A DNA stretch of 19,192 nt from an uncultured Sulfurimonas sp. GTDB lineage: Bacteria > Campylobacterota > Campylobacteria > Campylobacterales > Sulfurimonadaceae. The stretch is from NCBI GenBank assembly GCA_937914675.1, contig CALDOC010000353.1, positions 1-19,192 on the forward strand. Direction: 5' to 3'. The notes under the pieces are model-generated. The model was not told where the DNA came from and did not search any database. It saw only the letters and a list, made by a program, of their open reading frames with translations. A program made the translations under genes and the position numbers. Numbering within the stretch: position 1 is the stretch's first letter; every line of letters begins with the position of its first letter. Positions 1 through 6,963 of this stretch are shown here, piece by piece.

Positions 1-587
1 ACTTGTAATGATGAGTTGTCGCTTATAGCGTACTCACCGTTAATCATCCATAAAGGGATACGACTTTCGTCCATGGAGTCTTGACCCCAGTGGCGGAAAT
101 CAGTAGGGTTGATAACGTCAAGAAACTTAACTCCATCCGCTTTTCCCCACACCACTTGTTGCTTACCCAGTCTCCAGCTCATGTTCTCGCCACTCTTAGT
201 GTCTACGTAAAGCTCACGCAACCAATCAAATTGAGAGTCTTGGCGAGTAGTTCTATAGCCGTCTATTTGACTATCGTCATGGTTGAACTGCAATCCCGCA
301 TGCCAACTAGTTTCATCAGCAACTTGCTGATTTAAAAAGAGTTTAGCCGTTACTTCTGATTTGAATAAATCTGCGGCTTTGGGCTTTCCAGCTTCATTTT
401 TAGGATTGTTTGGGATTCCATCACCTATATAGCCGCCAAGTTTACCTATCAATTCACCTGAAGTTTGAACGCCCCACGTACTCCTATTCAACCAAGAAAA
501 GTCACTTTCTTCGTCGGCGTTGACTACTGATGGAATAGTTAGTAAACCAACTGTCGCTATAGATAATGCAATTTTTTTAAATTTCAT
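1..587 (-). CDS. DUF1302-family outer-membrane protein, C-terminus cut by window edge
   Basis: I translated this by hand: 195 codons are open from an ATG at 587 to the window edge. Residues 1-24 look like a Sec signal peptide ending in VVNA. The mature part is rich in alternating aromatic and polar residues, as in a beta-barrel. Residues 147-152 (WGKADG), 156-165 (LDVINPTDFR) and 175-180 (SRIPLW) match the signature I associate with DUF1302 proteins, which are predicted outer-membrane porin-like proteins. The start is supported by AAGG about 7 bases upstream, which touches the stop codon of the preceding gene. It follows the LolA-like gene by 9 bases, so the two are probably co-transcribed. 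In other proteobacteria DUF1302 genes often sit near an MMPL/RND exporter; that part would lie outside the window. The substrate is unknown. Confidence 0.82.
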   Translation of the reverse strand, partial: MKFKKIALSIATVGLLTIPSVVNADEESDFSWLNRSTWGVQTSGELIGKLGGYIGDGIPNNPKNEAGKPKAADLFKSEVTAKLFLNQQVADETSWHAGLQFNHDDSQIDGYRTTRQDSQFDWLRELYVDTKSGENMSWRLGKQQVVWGKADGVKFLDVINPTDFRHWGQDSMDESRIPLWMINGEYAISDNSSLQ

Positions 588-596
588 AATTAGACC

Positions 597-1556
597 TTAT
601 TTCTTAATTTTAGTTAATGTTTTTTGAGACCAAAGCGAGCTTTTTAAACTAGTGTTAAACTGTGTAACTTCTTTAGGTATGTAAGCCATTGTTTCATGCT
701 TGTTTTCCATAGTTTTTGCGTACCAAGTAAACCAACGAAGCGCGCGAGGGTCTGTTTGCCCTTCAATAGCTTTCCAGTTTTTCTCTAAAGTTTTTACCAG
801 CGTACCTTTTTTGTAATACTCAGTTAAATAATCAGAGAAGTTTTTCGTATCTACGTATGTAATGCGGTAGTCATACCACCATCCAGAAAATTTAGTTGTA
901 CTTTTAACTTTGTAAACTTTGTTAGCTTTGTAGTCATCAGTTCCCGCTGGAAGTTTTTTTGTAGTGCTTGTTTGTTGGTCGGCTGGAATCACCAATACAT
1001 GAACTCTTTTTCCAAATGTTTCCGTACCTAATAGTTCATGGGTTTCATGCATAGGTTTACGAAGCGTTACGTCACCAAAAGTAAAGTCTGTTCCGCCCCA
1101 TGCGTCGTCATGAGCTGGTTGCGCAAAACGACGAATCTTACGAAGCGCCGGTAGCCATACAAGATACTCTTGTGAACGGGTGTCATCTTTGTAATCGGTA
1201 ATCAACATACCCGTGCCTTTCATCTTTCCTGAACGGAAGATGGCGAGATCTTTCGCTTTTATGGTCTCATCATCCATATAATCATTGTTTAAGTATCTTT
1301 CTACAGTATCGGTAAGTGGTTTTTCACCATCAGATTTTTTAACCAAAGTTGTAATAATACGCTTATTCTTTTCAATAGAATAATTTTTAAACGCATAAAA
1401 ATGATTTACAAAGTATACATTTTCCATAATGGATTTACCATCTTTAAGCACTCCGGTAGGATAAGCAAGATCAACTGGAACTCCAGCAAATAGACCAGTT
1501 GTAAGAAGCGTTGAAAGTACACCTACAGCCATCATTTTTGTTTTTACATTACTCAT
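597..1556 (-). CDS. LolA-like outer membrane lipoprotein-sorting protein
   Basis: The protein has 319 residues with a hydrophobic N-terminal segment (about 8-24) that looks like a signal peptide, so a periplasmic location is expected. The central stretch SQEYLVWLPALRKIRRFAQP, followed by a GGTDFTFGDV segment, resembles the 'YLPALRRVRR ... GSDFSYEDM' core of the LolA-like family annotated as outer membrane lipoprotein-sorting protein. Members are thought to be lipid- or lipoprotein-binding half-barrels. A clear Shine-Dalgarno (TAAGGAG) lies 6-7 bases before the ATG. It is the first gene of a pair with the DUF1302 protein downstream; such pairs with an MMPL/RND exporter are known but their cargo is mostly unidentified. 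It is not canonical LolA, which is about 200 residues. The family assignment is from recalled motifs and the function is inference. Confidence 0.75.
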   Translation of the reverse strand: MSNVKTKMMAVGVLSTLLTTGLFAGVPVDLAYPTGVLKDGKSIMENVYFVNHFYAFKNYSIEKNKRIITTLVKKSDGEKPLTDTVERYLNNDYMDDETIKAKDLAIFRSGKMKGTGMLITDYKDDTRSQEYLVWLPALRKIRRFAQPAHDDAWGGTDFTFGDVTLRKPMHETHELLGTETFGKRVHVLVIPADQQTSTTKKLPAGTDDYKANKVYKVKSTTKFSGWWYDYRITYVDTKNFSDYLTEYYKKGTLVKTLEKNWKAIEGQTDPRALRWFTWYAKTMENKHETMAYIPKEVTQFNTSLKSSLWSQKTLTKIKK

Positions 1557-1685
1557 AAATACTCCTTATTTTTGCTATTACCTATTTAAATTTAAGAGAA
1601 ACAGAGCTTATGCAATATTACTTTATTTCATCTTTAGCAGCAAAACTTGAGAAGTATTCTATAGGAAATAAATTTAATTCACACT

Positions 1686-1737
1686 TAAATAGATGATAAG
1701 AAATTATTATCTTTTAAATTTAGATTACATCTATTTA
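1686..1737. repeat. 10-bp inverted repeat with 32-base spacer, possible operator
   Basis: The arms TAAATAGATG (1686-1695) and CATCTATTTA (1728-1737) are perfect inverted copies. Their centres are 42 bp apart, about four helical turns. The right arm falls in the spacer between a TATAAT box at 1744-1749 and its expected -35 position. This fits paired regulator half-sites or an RNA stem. It could also be chance in AT-rich DNA, although a perfect 10-bp pair is not trivial. Confidence 0.4.
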
Positions 1738-1743
1738 TATCCC

Positions 1744-1749
1744 TATAAT
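1744..1749 (+). promoter_or_regulatory. candidate -10 box TATAAT
   Basis: A perfect TATAAT sits in the context CCCTATAATAGGC, with transcription expected to start near 1756. The region 17 bases upstream has no good -35, which is usual for sigma-70 promoters in this phylum. If used, it would give the 100-residue gene a leader of roughly 210 bases that includes the seven-codon ORF at 1772-1795, or it would drive a separate small RNA. Confidence 0.35.
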
Positions 1750-1966
1750 AGGCACTTATAAGGATTATAATATGAGTTGTAAATTGATAAAATAATTAGC
1801 AACTAACTTATTATAACACTTGTGTTTATAGCTGTAAATTATAGTGTAATTATATTTTAATCATTTTGTTAAGTTATATTTAAAGAAACATGGAATATAC
1901 TTTCAGTAAGCAGTTATTATATAGTAAACGCTTAAAAAATAAATTTTTATAAACAAGGAATAAATT

Positions 1967-2269
1967 ATGGCAGAAAATAAATCAGGTTTAGTAAATATAG
2001 CAGAAACACAAATGGACGCAACGGCAGATACAATAGTAAGCGCGCTTACTACTTTGGAGTCTCAAATTAGTTCAGCTCGTGAAATTGGTTCAGATAAAGC
2101 GAAAGCGATTGTTAGTGGCTTTGGTGGTGAAAACAAAATGGCTGAATTAATTGAAAAATTAGCTGGTTACATGGGTGAAGCCGCTGGCGCTGGTATGGCT
2201 GTTGGTACTGTTCCAATGGTAGTTATGGCCGGTGCTGCTAAAGGCGTTTACAAAAAAATCACTCAATAG
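1967..2269 (+). CDS. small protein of unknown function with Gly/Ala/Met-rich C-terminal helix
   Basis: I do not recognise this 100-residue protein. It starts at an ATG with a good AAGGA site 7 bases upstream and ends just before a strong hairpin. Residues 8-36 read as an amphipathic helix rich in Ala, Thr and Ser. Residues 55-68 are a charged helix. Residues 68-94 are a small-residue hydrophobic stretch with repeated G/A-xxx-G/A spacing (MGEAAGAGMAVG then VVMAGAAKG), a pattern favouring helix packing or oligomerisation in or at a membrane. The tail KKITQ is basic. There is no Cys or Trp and no signal peptide. It is a single-gene unit between the outer-membrane pair and the efflux operon. Possible roles are a membrane-associated oligomeric small protein, a phasin-like granule protein or a stress protein; none can be chosen from sequence. 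Confidence 0.8.
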   Translation: MAENKSGLVNIAETQMDATADTIVSALTTLESQISSAREIGSDKAKAIVSGFGGENKMAELIEKLAGYMGEAAGAGMAVGTVPMVVMAGAAKGVYKKITQ

Positions 2270-2283
2270 TATTTTTACGTAAT

Positions 2284-2309
2284 TTTCGAAGCGATACTTC
2301 GCTTCGAAA
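2284..2309 (+). terminator. 11-bp perfect hairpin after the small-protein gene
   Basis: The arms TTTCGAAGCGA (2284-2294) and TCGCTTCGAAA (2299-2309) pair perfectly around a TACT loop, 15 bases after the stop codon. No clean T-run follows; the downstream sequence is pyrimidine-rich (CCTTCTC...). It may be a terminator without a strong U-tract or an mRNA 3'-end stabiliser. Confidence 0.6.
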
Positions 2310-2387
2310 CCTTCTCAACCTTCTATTTCTCTCAAATATCCAAGCAAATACAATTCTTAAAAAAATTCGCAACGTCTTTTAGATCTT

Positions 2388-2399
2388 AATCTTAAGATT
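2388..2399. promoter_or_regulatory. 12-bp palindrome AATCTTAAGATT, possible operator of the efflux operon
   Basis: This perfect palindrome lies just upstream of, and partly over, the expected -35 position of the efflux promoter (-10 at 2419-2424). An overlapping AGATCT and a second CTTAATCTT copy sit directly to its left (2381-2387). The position suits a repressor of the TetR or MarR type, but no regulator gene lies next to the operon. Confidence 0.35.
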
Positions 2400-2415
2400 T
2401 CTTCTTACATTTATA

Positions 2416-2424
2416 TGATATAAT
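2416..2424 (+). promoter_or_regulatory. extended -10 promoter of the efflux operon
   Basis: TGATATAAT is a perfect extended -10 (TGn followed by TATAAT), with the expected start near 2431, about 39 bases before the membrane-fusion gene. No convincing -35 is present. An AAAAGGA ribosome site follows at about 2456-2462. Confidence 0.6.
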
Positions 2425-2469
2425 TATGGTTATTATAACTTTAAATTAATTATAAAAAGGAATGTACTT

Positions 2470-3264
2470 ATGAGAACAATATTAATTTTACTTATGTTGA
2501 CATTAACGATTTTTGCACAAAATTTAACACTTGCTGGAAACGTTATATCAGATAATGAGAAAATGATAACTAGTCGTTTTATGGGTTTTGTCACAGACGT
2601 TAAAGTCTCAGAGGGTGATTTTGTAAAAGAGGGCCAACTTCTTTATTCTATAGATTCAAGAGAAATAGATTCTGCGATTTCTCAAGTTAAATTAAGCATT
2701 TCAGAAGCAGAGCTTAGTGTACAAATGCATCAAAACCAGTATATAAATATAAAACTAAATCTTGATCGAAACAGAAGGCTTCTCAAAAAAGACATGGTTT
2801 CAAAATTTGAAGTTGAAAATCTCGAGTTGGCGGAAAAAAACTTAAGCGACATGATAGAAATTTCAAAACAACAACTTAATCAAGCTAAGGTTAAATTGTT
2901 GGAAGTTGAAAATCAATATAAATACTTAAACGTTAAAGCTCCAAACAGTGGAGTAATCGTACGTAAAAATATAAAAGCTGGAGAAATGGCCATGCCGGGT
3001 ATGCCAGCGATTGTTTTATCTGATTTAAGTAAATTGAAAATCACCGCTGAAATTTCAGAGAGTAATTTGGCGCTTCTTAAGTATGGAACTAAAGTAGTGG
3101 TAAAAATACCATCAATAGATTTAAAAACCATCGGAAGCGTTTGCGCCATTATTCCAAGCTCAAATCCTATGACGCACACATTTAAAATAAAAGTTGCATT
3201 TGAACACAAACATGTATCAGTTTATCCAGGTATGTACGCAACCCTAGACATAGCGGTAAAATAG
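2470..3264 (+). CDS. RND efflux periplasmic adaptor (membrane fusion protein), short form
   Basis: This 264-residue adaptor would link the inner-membrane RND pump encoded by the next two genes to an outer-membrane channel. Residues 1-16 form a signal peptide (MRTILILLMLTLTIFA). Residues 35-62 are the first half of the lipoyl-like domain (GFVTDVKVSEGDFVKEGQLL), 64-150 a helical coiled-coil hairpin, 153-187 the second lipoyl half (VKAPNSGVIVRKNIKAGEMA), and 188-262 the beta-barrel. It is shorter than typical AcrA or CzcB adaptors (about 350 or more) and seems to lack the membrane-proximal domain. AAGGA precedes the ATG; an earlier ATG at 2463 stops after three codons. No TolC-like gene is present, so the outer-membrane partner must be encoded elsewhere. 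The substrate cannot be told from the sequence. Confidence 0.88.
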   Translation: MRTILILLMLTLTIFAQNLTLAGNVISDNEKMITSRFMGFVTDVKVSEGDFVKEGQLLYSIDSREIDSAISQVKLSISEAELSVQMHQNQYINIKLNLDRNRRLLKKDMVSKFEVENLELAEKNLSDMIEISKQQLNQAKVKLLEVENQYKYLNVKAPNSGVIVRKNIKAGEMAMPGMPAIVLSDLSKLKITAEISESNLALLKYGTKVVVKIPSIDLKTIGSVCAIIPSSNPMTHTFKIKVAFEHKHVSVYPGMYATLDIAVK

Positions 3265-3266
3265 TT

Positions 3267-4859
3267 ATGAAAGAGGAAGATTTAACTCATATAGAGAGTA
3301 CCAATAGCGCTGGAAAATTGGCGAAAGGATTTTTACTCAATCCACTTACCGTTGTTTTGGCTGTATTTATTTTTGCGCTTGGAATAGTTGCGTTACAGAT
3401 GATGCCACGAGAAGAAGACCCACGCATAGACATAAGCGCGGGGAGTATCATTATTCCAGCGCCTGGACTAAGTCCAAAAGAAGTCAATAAAATCATTACG
3501 GAGCCACTAGAAAAAAAATTACGTGAAATTGGTGGCGTTGAACATATCTACTCTATGAGCATGCCAAACGTTTCCGTAATAAGTCTAGTATACTACATAG
3601 GTGAAAATAGAGAAATTTCAAACGTAAAATTGTATGATAAGATTATGCAAAATATGGATGAAATGCCTAAAGACGTGATGCAACCTCTTATAAAACCATT
3701 TGACATAGACATCAGCATTCCGATTGTAAATATTGTTTTTTATCAAAAAAATACCAAAATTTCTTATCAAAAGTTTTTGTCAAAAGTTCAGTCTAGTCAG
3801 TTGGGACTCAACGCGCTAAACAACGTGTCAAAAACTGATTTAAAGGGAGAACGAAAAGAGCAGTACAACGTAGAGATAGACATACATAAACTTGATGGAT
3901 ATCATCTCTCTTTAGGGCAAGTTGTCGAGGGGATACAATCCATTGCCGTTAGAACGCCAAACGTCAACGCTAAAACTAAAGATAATAAACTTGTAATAAT
4001 GAGTATAAAAAATGTTTTAGAATCTATAGAAGACGTTAAAAACATAATTGTTACTGAGTATATGGGAAGTCCTCTTTATCTTAAAGACGTGGCTGTAATT
4101 ACAGATGGAATAGAAGAACAAAAAGTGCAGAGCGCTCAAATAATACTAAAAGATGGTTCCATTCATGACCAAATAACGCTGGAGATTTCAAAACTCGCCG
4201 GAACAAACGCGGTTGAAGTTTCCGATGAGATCAAAGAGTATCTTTTAGAGAGAGTAGACGAGTTTGAAAAACTTGGCATCGCTTATAAAATTACAAGAGA
4301 TTATGGAGCTAGAGCCGATGTGGCCGTTGATGAGCTTGTTCATCATATCGTGATAACAATCGCGATTATTTTTGTAATGCTCATCGTGTTCTTAGGTTGG
4401 AGAGAGTCGCTTATAGTTACTTTTACAATACCCGCTATTTTATCCATTACTCTTTTTGTGGCATACGTTAGCGATCAAACGATCAATAGAATTACTCTTT
4501 TTGCATTTTTACTTTCTCTTGGATTATTAGTCGACGCGGCCATTATTGTTATAGAAAATATTCACAGACATCTCCATGACGACAGTATAAAACATGACTC
4601 GATGGATGAGTTGTTAATCAAAGCGACGGATGAGACGGGTGGTCCAACGAACGTAGCGACTTTGGCTATCGTTTTGACCATTGTTCCTATGGTTTTCGTT
4701 GGAGGAATGATGGGTAGTTTTATGAAGCCAATCCCTCTTAACGTTCCTGTCGCTTTAATCGCGTCACTTTTTGTAGCGTATATCTTTGTGCCGTATTTAA
4801 GTAAAAAGTTACTAAAAGACAGTGTCAAACAAGACTTGAACAGGGAGATTAAATTATGA
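3267..4859 (+). CDS. RND efflux pump, N-terminal half
   Basis: This 530-residue protein matches the N-terminal half of an AcrB/CzcA-type RND permease, whose members are usually one chain of about 1,000-1,100 residues. Residues 24-43 are TM1. Residues about 50-345 are the periplasmic porter domains (PREEDPRIDISAGSIIIPAP, then GLSPKEVNKIITEPLEKKLR). TM2-TM6 follow between about 358 and 510. In TM4 the motif is GLLVDAAIIVIEN, so the first Asp (D423) of the proton-relay pair is kept and the second is Ala. The end (VPYLSKKLLK) is where TM6 would lead into the central loop. It begins 2 bases after the adaptor gene with only a weak GGT-type ribosome site. It should function as a complex with the C-terminal half encoded by the overlapping next gene. 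Confidence 0.9.
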   Translation: MKEEDLTHIESTNSAGKLAKGFLLNPLTVVLAVFIFALGIVALQMMPREEDPRIDISAGSIIIPAPGLSPKEVNKIITEPLEKKLREIGGVEHIYSMSMPNVSVISLVYYIGENREISNVKLYDKIMQNMDEMPKDVMQPLIKPFDIDISIPIVNIVFYQKNTKISYQKFLSKVQSSQLGLNALNNVSKTDLKGERKEQYNVEIDIHKLDGYHLSLGQVVEGIQSIAVRTPNVNAKTKDNKLVIMSIKNVLESIEDVKNIIVTEYMGSPLYLKDVAVITDGIEEQKVQSAQIILKDGSIHDQITLEISKLAGTNAVEVSDEIKEYLLERVDEFEKLGIAYKITRDYGARADVAVDELVHHIVITIAIIFVMLIVFLGWRESLIVTFTIPAILSITLFVAYVSDQTINRITLFAFLLSLGLLVDAAIIVIENIHRHLHDDSIKHDSMDELLIKATDETGGPTNVATLAIVLTIVPMVFVGGMMGSFMKPIPLNVPVALIASLFVAYIFVPYLSKKLLKDSVKQDLNREIKL

Positions 4860-6544
4860 GCCATGATGCAAAAAATAGTAAATTTGAAAATTTTATATAT
4901 CACATTTTAGAAAAAAAATCTAGAAAATTCTTAATAATTTTTTTAGTAATTTCGTCTTTAGTTGGTTCTGTTATGATGATTCCAAATGAGACAGTTTTGG
5001 TGAAGATGCTTCCAAGCAAAAGCGCAAACACTTTCAACATTTACATTGATACATTGATTGGAAGTTCCATAGAAGAGACAAAAGAAGTATCGCAATGCGT
5101 GGTCTCCATACTGAAAAAAGAGGAAGCCGTCACGGACATGGAGTTGTATCTAGGGGAGGGTTCCCCACTAGATTACGCAGGTTTGGTAAAGGGAAGCGCA
5201 CTTAAACATGGTGAGCAGTTCGCTGAAATCGTAGTGAATTTGACGGACAAACATGAGAGAGAAGAAAAATCATACAATATCGTTCATAGGTTACGACCTA
5301 TTATTCAAGACGGGTGCGAGTCGACTGACAAACCAGTGACTATACGCATGATTGAAATGCCATCGGGTCCGCCAATGCTCGCGTCAATAGTTGTGGAAGT
5401 GTTTGGTGATAGTTCTAGGAGACTAGATGAAATCTCAAAACAAGTTGCCACTGTGCTTGACACGACAAATGGTTTAGTTGACATAGACATTATGGCAAAT
5501 AACGTTCATAATGAGTATAAGTTGAAATTAAATACGGATAAGATAACCAAAAGCGGTTTGAGCGTCGCTCAAATTAATAAAATACTTTATTTGGCATTCG
5601 AAGGAATGGGAATCGCTGTTAAAAGCACAAAAAAATCGAATTCTCAAATTCCTATTTTTGTAAAACTAAGTAAAGATTCAATAAGTTTAGATGAAGACAC
5701 TCTTCAAAATTTAGAATTAAAACTAAGTGCGCTTAAGCTTATGAACAAAGAAGGTCTGATGATTCCTTTGGCTGAAGTGATATCTATACATCGTGGTGAA
5801 TCCGATCCAATGATTTATCATAAAGACTTAAAAACTATGATAAACATTACGGCAGAGACCGATATGGTTAGTCAGGTATATCCACTTCTCGACGCTAGAA
5901 AAACAATGTTGGAACTTTTTAGTCAAGATTATGAGGTTACTGAACAACTAGGATTTAGTACTTATATGTTTGACCTTAAACTCAAAGACAAACAAACGGG
6001 AGAAAGTTTTCTCGTTAGATTTGATGGAGAGATGAAAGTTACGCTCGACACGTTTAGAGATCTTGGAACGGCTTTTATCGCAGCGTTATTACTTATATTT
6101 ATCGTATTTGTAATTTATTATAAGTCATTTGCCATTAGTGGCATTATTTTAGGCGGCAGTTTTTTATCTATCATTGGCGTCATAGTGGGACACTGGGTAG
6201 CGGACATGTTCACTGTGGAAACGTTTTTTCTTACGGCTACTTCATTGATTGGTTTTATATCTTTAATGGGGATTAGTTCAAGAAACTCGCTTTTGATGGT
6301 TGATTTTACGCAAGGTCTTATCAAACAAGGCATGGAAAAACGCAAAGCGATCGCTCATGCGAGCGCTACTAGAGCTAAGCCCATTATGTTAACGGCAATC
6401 GCAATTATTTTAGGTTCAGCGCTTCTGACAAGTGATCCAGTGTTTGGTGGTCTTGGCGTCGCTCTTATTTCGGGAACGGTAGCTGCCGTTATTATTTCAC
6501 TTATATTCATACCTATATTACTTGATAATACAGAGTCGATTTAG
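4856..6544 (+). CDS. RND efflux pump, C-terminal half
   Basis: This 562-residue protein corresponds to the second half of an RND permease. TM7 is at about 24-42, the second periplasmic porter domain at about 45-395, and TM8-TM12 from about 401 to 556. The TM10 motif GISSRNSLLMVDF has Arg (R476) where AcrB has the relay Lys. A TRAKPIMLTAIAIILG stretch follows, as expected for TM11. The ATG overlaps the stop of the first half (ATGA, 4856-4859) and has its own strong GGGAG site 8 bases upstream (4843-4847), so translational coupling in about 1:1 amounts is likely. An in-frame stop (TAA, 4850-4852) two codons before the ATG argues against a sequencing frameshift joining both ORFs. The stop codon lies inside the terminator stem. 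Confidence 0.9.
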   Translation: MSHDAKNSKFENFIYHILEKKSRKFLIIFLVISSLVGSVMMIPNETVLVKMLPSKSANTFNIYIDTLIGSSIEETKEVSQCVVSILKKEEAVTDMELYLGEGSPLDYAGLVKGSALKHGEQFAEIVVNLTDKHEREEKSYNIVHRLRPIIQDGCESTDKPVTIRMIEMPSGPPMLASIVVEVFGDSSRRLDEISKQVATVLDTTNGLVDIDIMANNVHNEYKLKLNTDKITKSGLSVAQINKILYLAFEGMGIAVKSTKKSNSQIPIFVKLSKDSISLDEDTLQNLELKLSALKLMNKEGLMIPLAEVISIHRGESDPMIYHKDLKTMINITAETDMVSQVYPLLDARKTMLELFSQDYEVTEQLGFSTYMFDLKLKDKQTGESFLVRFDGEMKVTLDTFRDLGTAFIAALLLIFIVFVIYYKSFAISGIILGGSFLSIIGVIVGHWVADMFTVETFFLTATSLIGFISLMGISSRNSLLMVDFTQGLIKQGMEKRKAIAHASATRAKPIMLTAIAIILGSALLTSDPVFGGLGVALISGTVAAVIISLIFIPILLDNTESI

Positions 6545-6568
6545 CGCGCCAACAAAGCGCTAAATTTT
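6539..6568 (+). terminator. terminator of the efflux operon, overlapping its stop codon
   Basis: The arms ATTTAGCGC (6539-6547) and GCGCTAAAT (6557-6565) pair perfectly around a 9-base loop and are followed by TTT. The TAG stop of the pump gene (6542-6544) is part of the left arm. crcB converges from the right and ends at 6571, so the hairpin may also serve the minus strand, where the T-run is missing. Confidence 0.75.
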
Positions 6569-6570
6569 AA

Positions 6571-6963
6571 CTATCCCATGAAGTATCTTACAATATAAAA
6601 CCCAGCGCCAGCCATAAAAATAGTTCCAAACGCATTGAGCGATATGTTCGCAAGCGCCAAAATTACGCTTCCAGCTTGAAGCATTAAAAAACTCTCTATG
6701 GCAAAAGTTGAGTAAGTTGTGAGCGCGCCTAAGACGCCTGTAGTTAAAAAAGATTTAAAATGCGTTGAGAACAGGGCGCTGTACATAAAGTAAGAGATAA
6801 GCGCTCCCATGATGAAGCTGCCAATGAGATTTACTCCAAGAGTGCCAACTGGTAGTTCATGAGGAAGTTTATGGGAGATTAGTCCATTGAGATAAGCGCG
6901 AGAAATAGCCCCTATAAAGCCACCGCTACCTATCGCTAAAAGCGTTTGCCAACTCATCATCAT
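6571..6963 (-). CDS. crcB: CrcB/FluC fluoride exporter
   Basis: The 130-residue protein has the size and four-helix pattern of CrcB/Fluc, a dual-topology inner-membrane channel that exports fluoride. Diagnostic segments are GSGGFIGAISRAYL (12-25), GTLGVNLIGSF (40-50, with N45) and GVLGALTTYSTF (76-87), which carries the conserved TT and Phe residues of the pore and central Na+ region. Three ATG codons are in tandem (6963, 6960, 6957). The AAGG site sits only 3 bases before the first, so the second or third (spacing 6 or 9) may be the real start. The gene overlaps the end of plsC by 38 bases and is last in the purine operon. No fluoride riboswitch is visible, as expected for an internal operon gene. 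Confidence 0.93.
   Translation of the reverse strand: MMMSWQTLLAIGSGGFIGAISRAYLNGLISHKLPHELPVGTLGVNLIGSFIMGALISYFMYSALFSTHFKSFLTTGVLGALTTYSTFAIESFLMLQAGSVILALANISLNAFGTIFMAGAGFYIVRYFMG

Larger units (their letters stand above)
1557..1966. other. 410-base AT-rich divergent intergenic region
   Basis: This spacer separates the minus-strand LolA-like gene from the plus-strand 100-residue protein. It contains a 10-bp inverted repeat with a 32-base spacer (1686-1737), a TATAAT box on the plus strand (1744-1749), a seven-codon ORF with an AAGG site (1772-1795), a 12-bp palindrome AACACTTGTGTT (1815-1826), and a second weak -10 candidate TATTAT (1915-1920) about 47 bases before the 100-residue gene. 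Several minus-strand TATAAT matches also occur (for example 1810-1815 and 1838-1843). The sequence is so AT-rich that single hexamer matches mean little. No longer ORF, tRNA or recognised riboswitch was seen. Confidence 0.6.

Noticed and set aside
81..335. 84-codon plus-strand ORF at the left edge
   Set aside because: It is antisense to the DUF1302 gene, has no ribosome site or recognisable motif, and the minus frame has a signal peptide and family motifs.
1815..1826. AACACTTGTGTT palindrome as an operator
   Set aside because: It is short, lies in AT-rich DNA, and has no fixed relation to a convincing promoter; mentioned only in the spacer entry.
4840..4860. Sequencing frameshift splitting one RND gene
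   Set aside because: The second half has its own GGGAG site, an ATGA overlap and an in-frame stop just upstream, all of which suit a true gene boundary. Raw reads would settle it.
4562..4903. 113-codon minus-strand ORF over the RND junction
   Set aside because: It is a shadow of the two overlapping pump genes; its protein has no family features.
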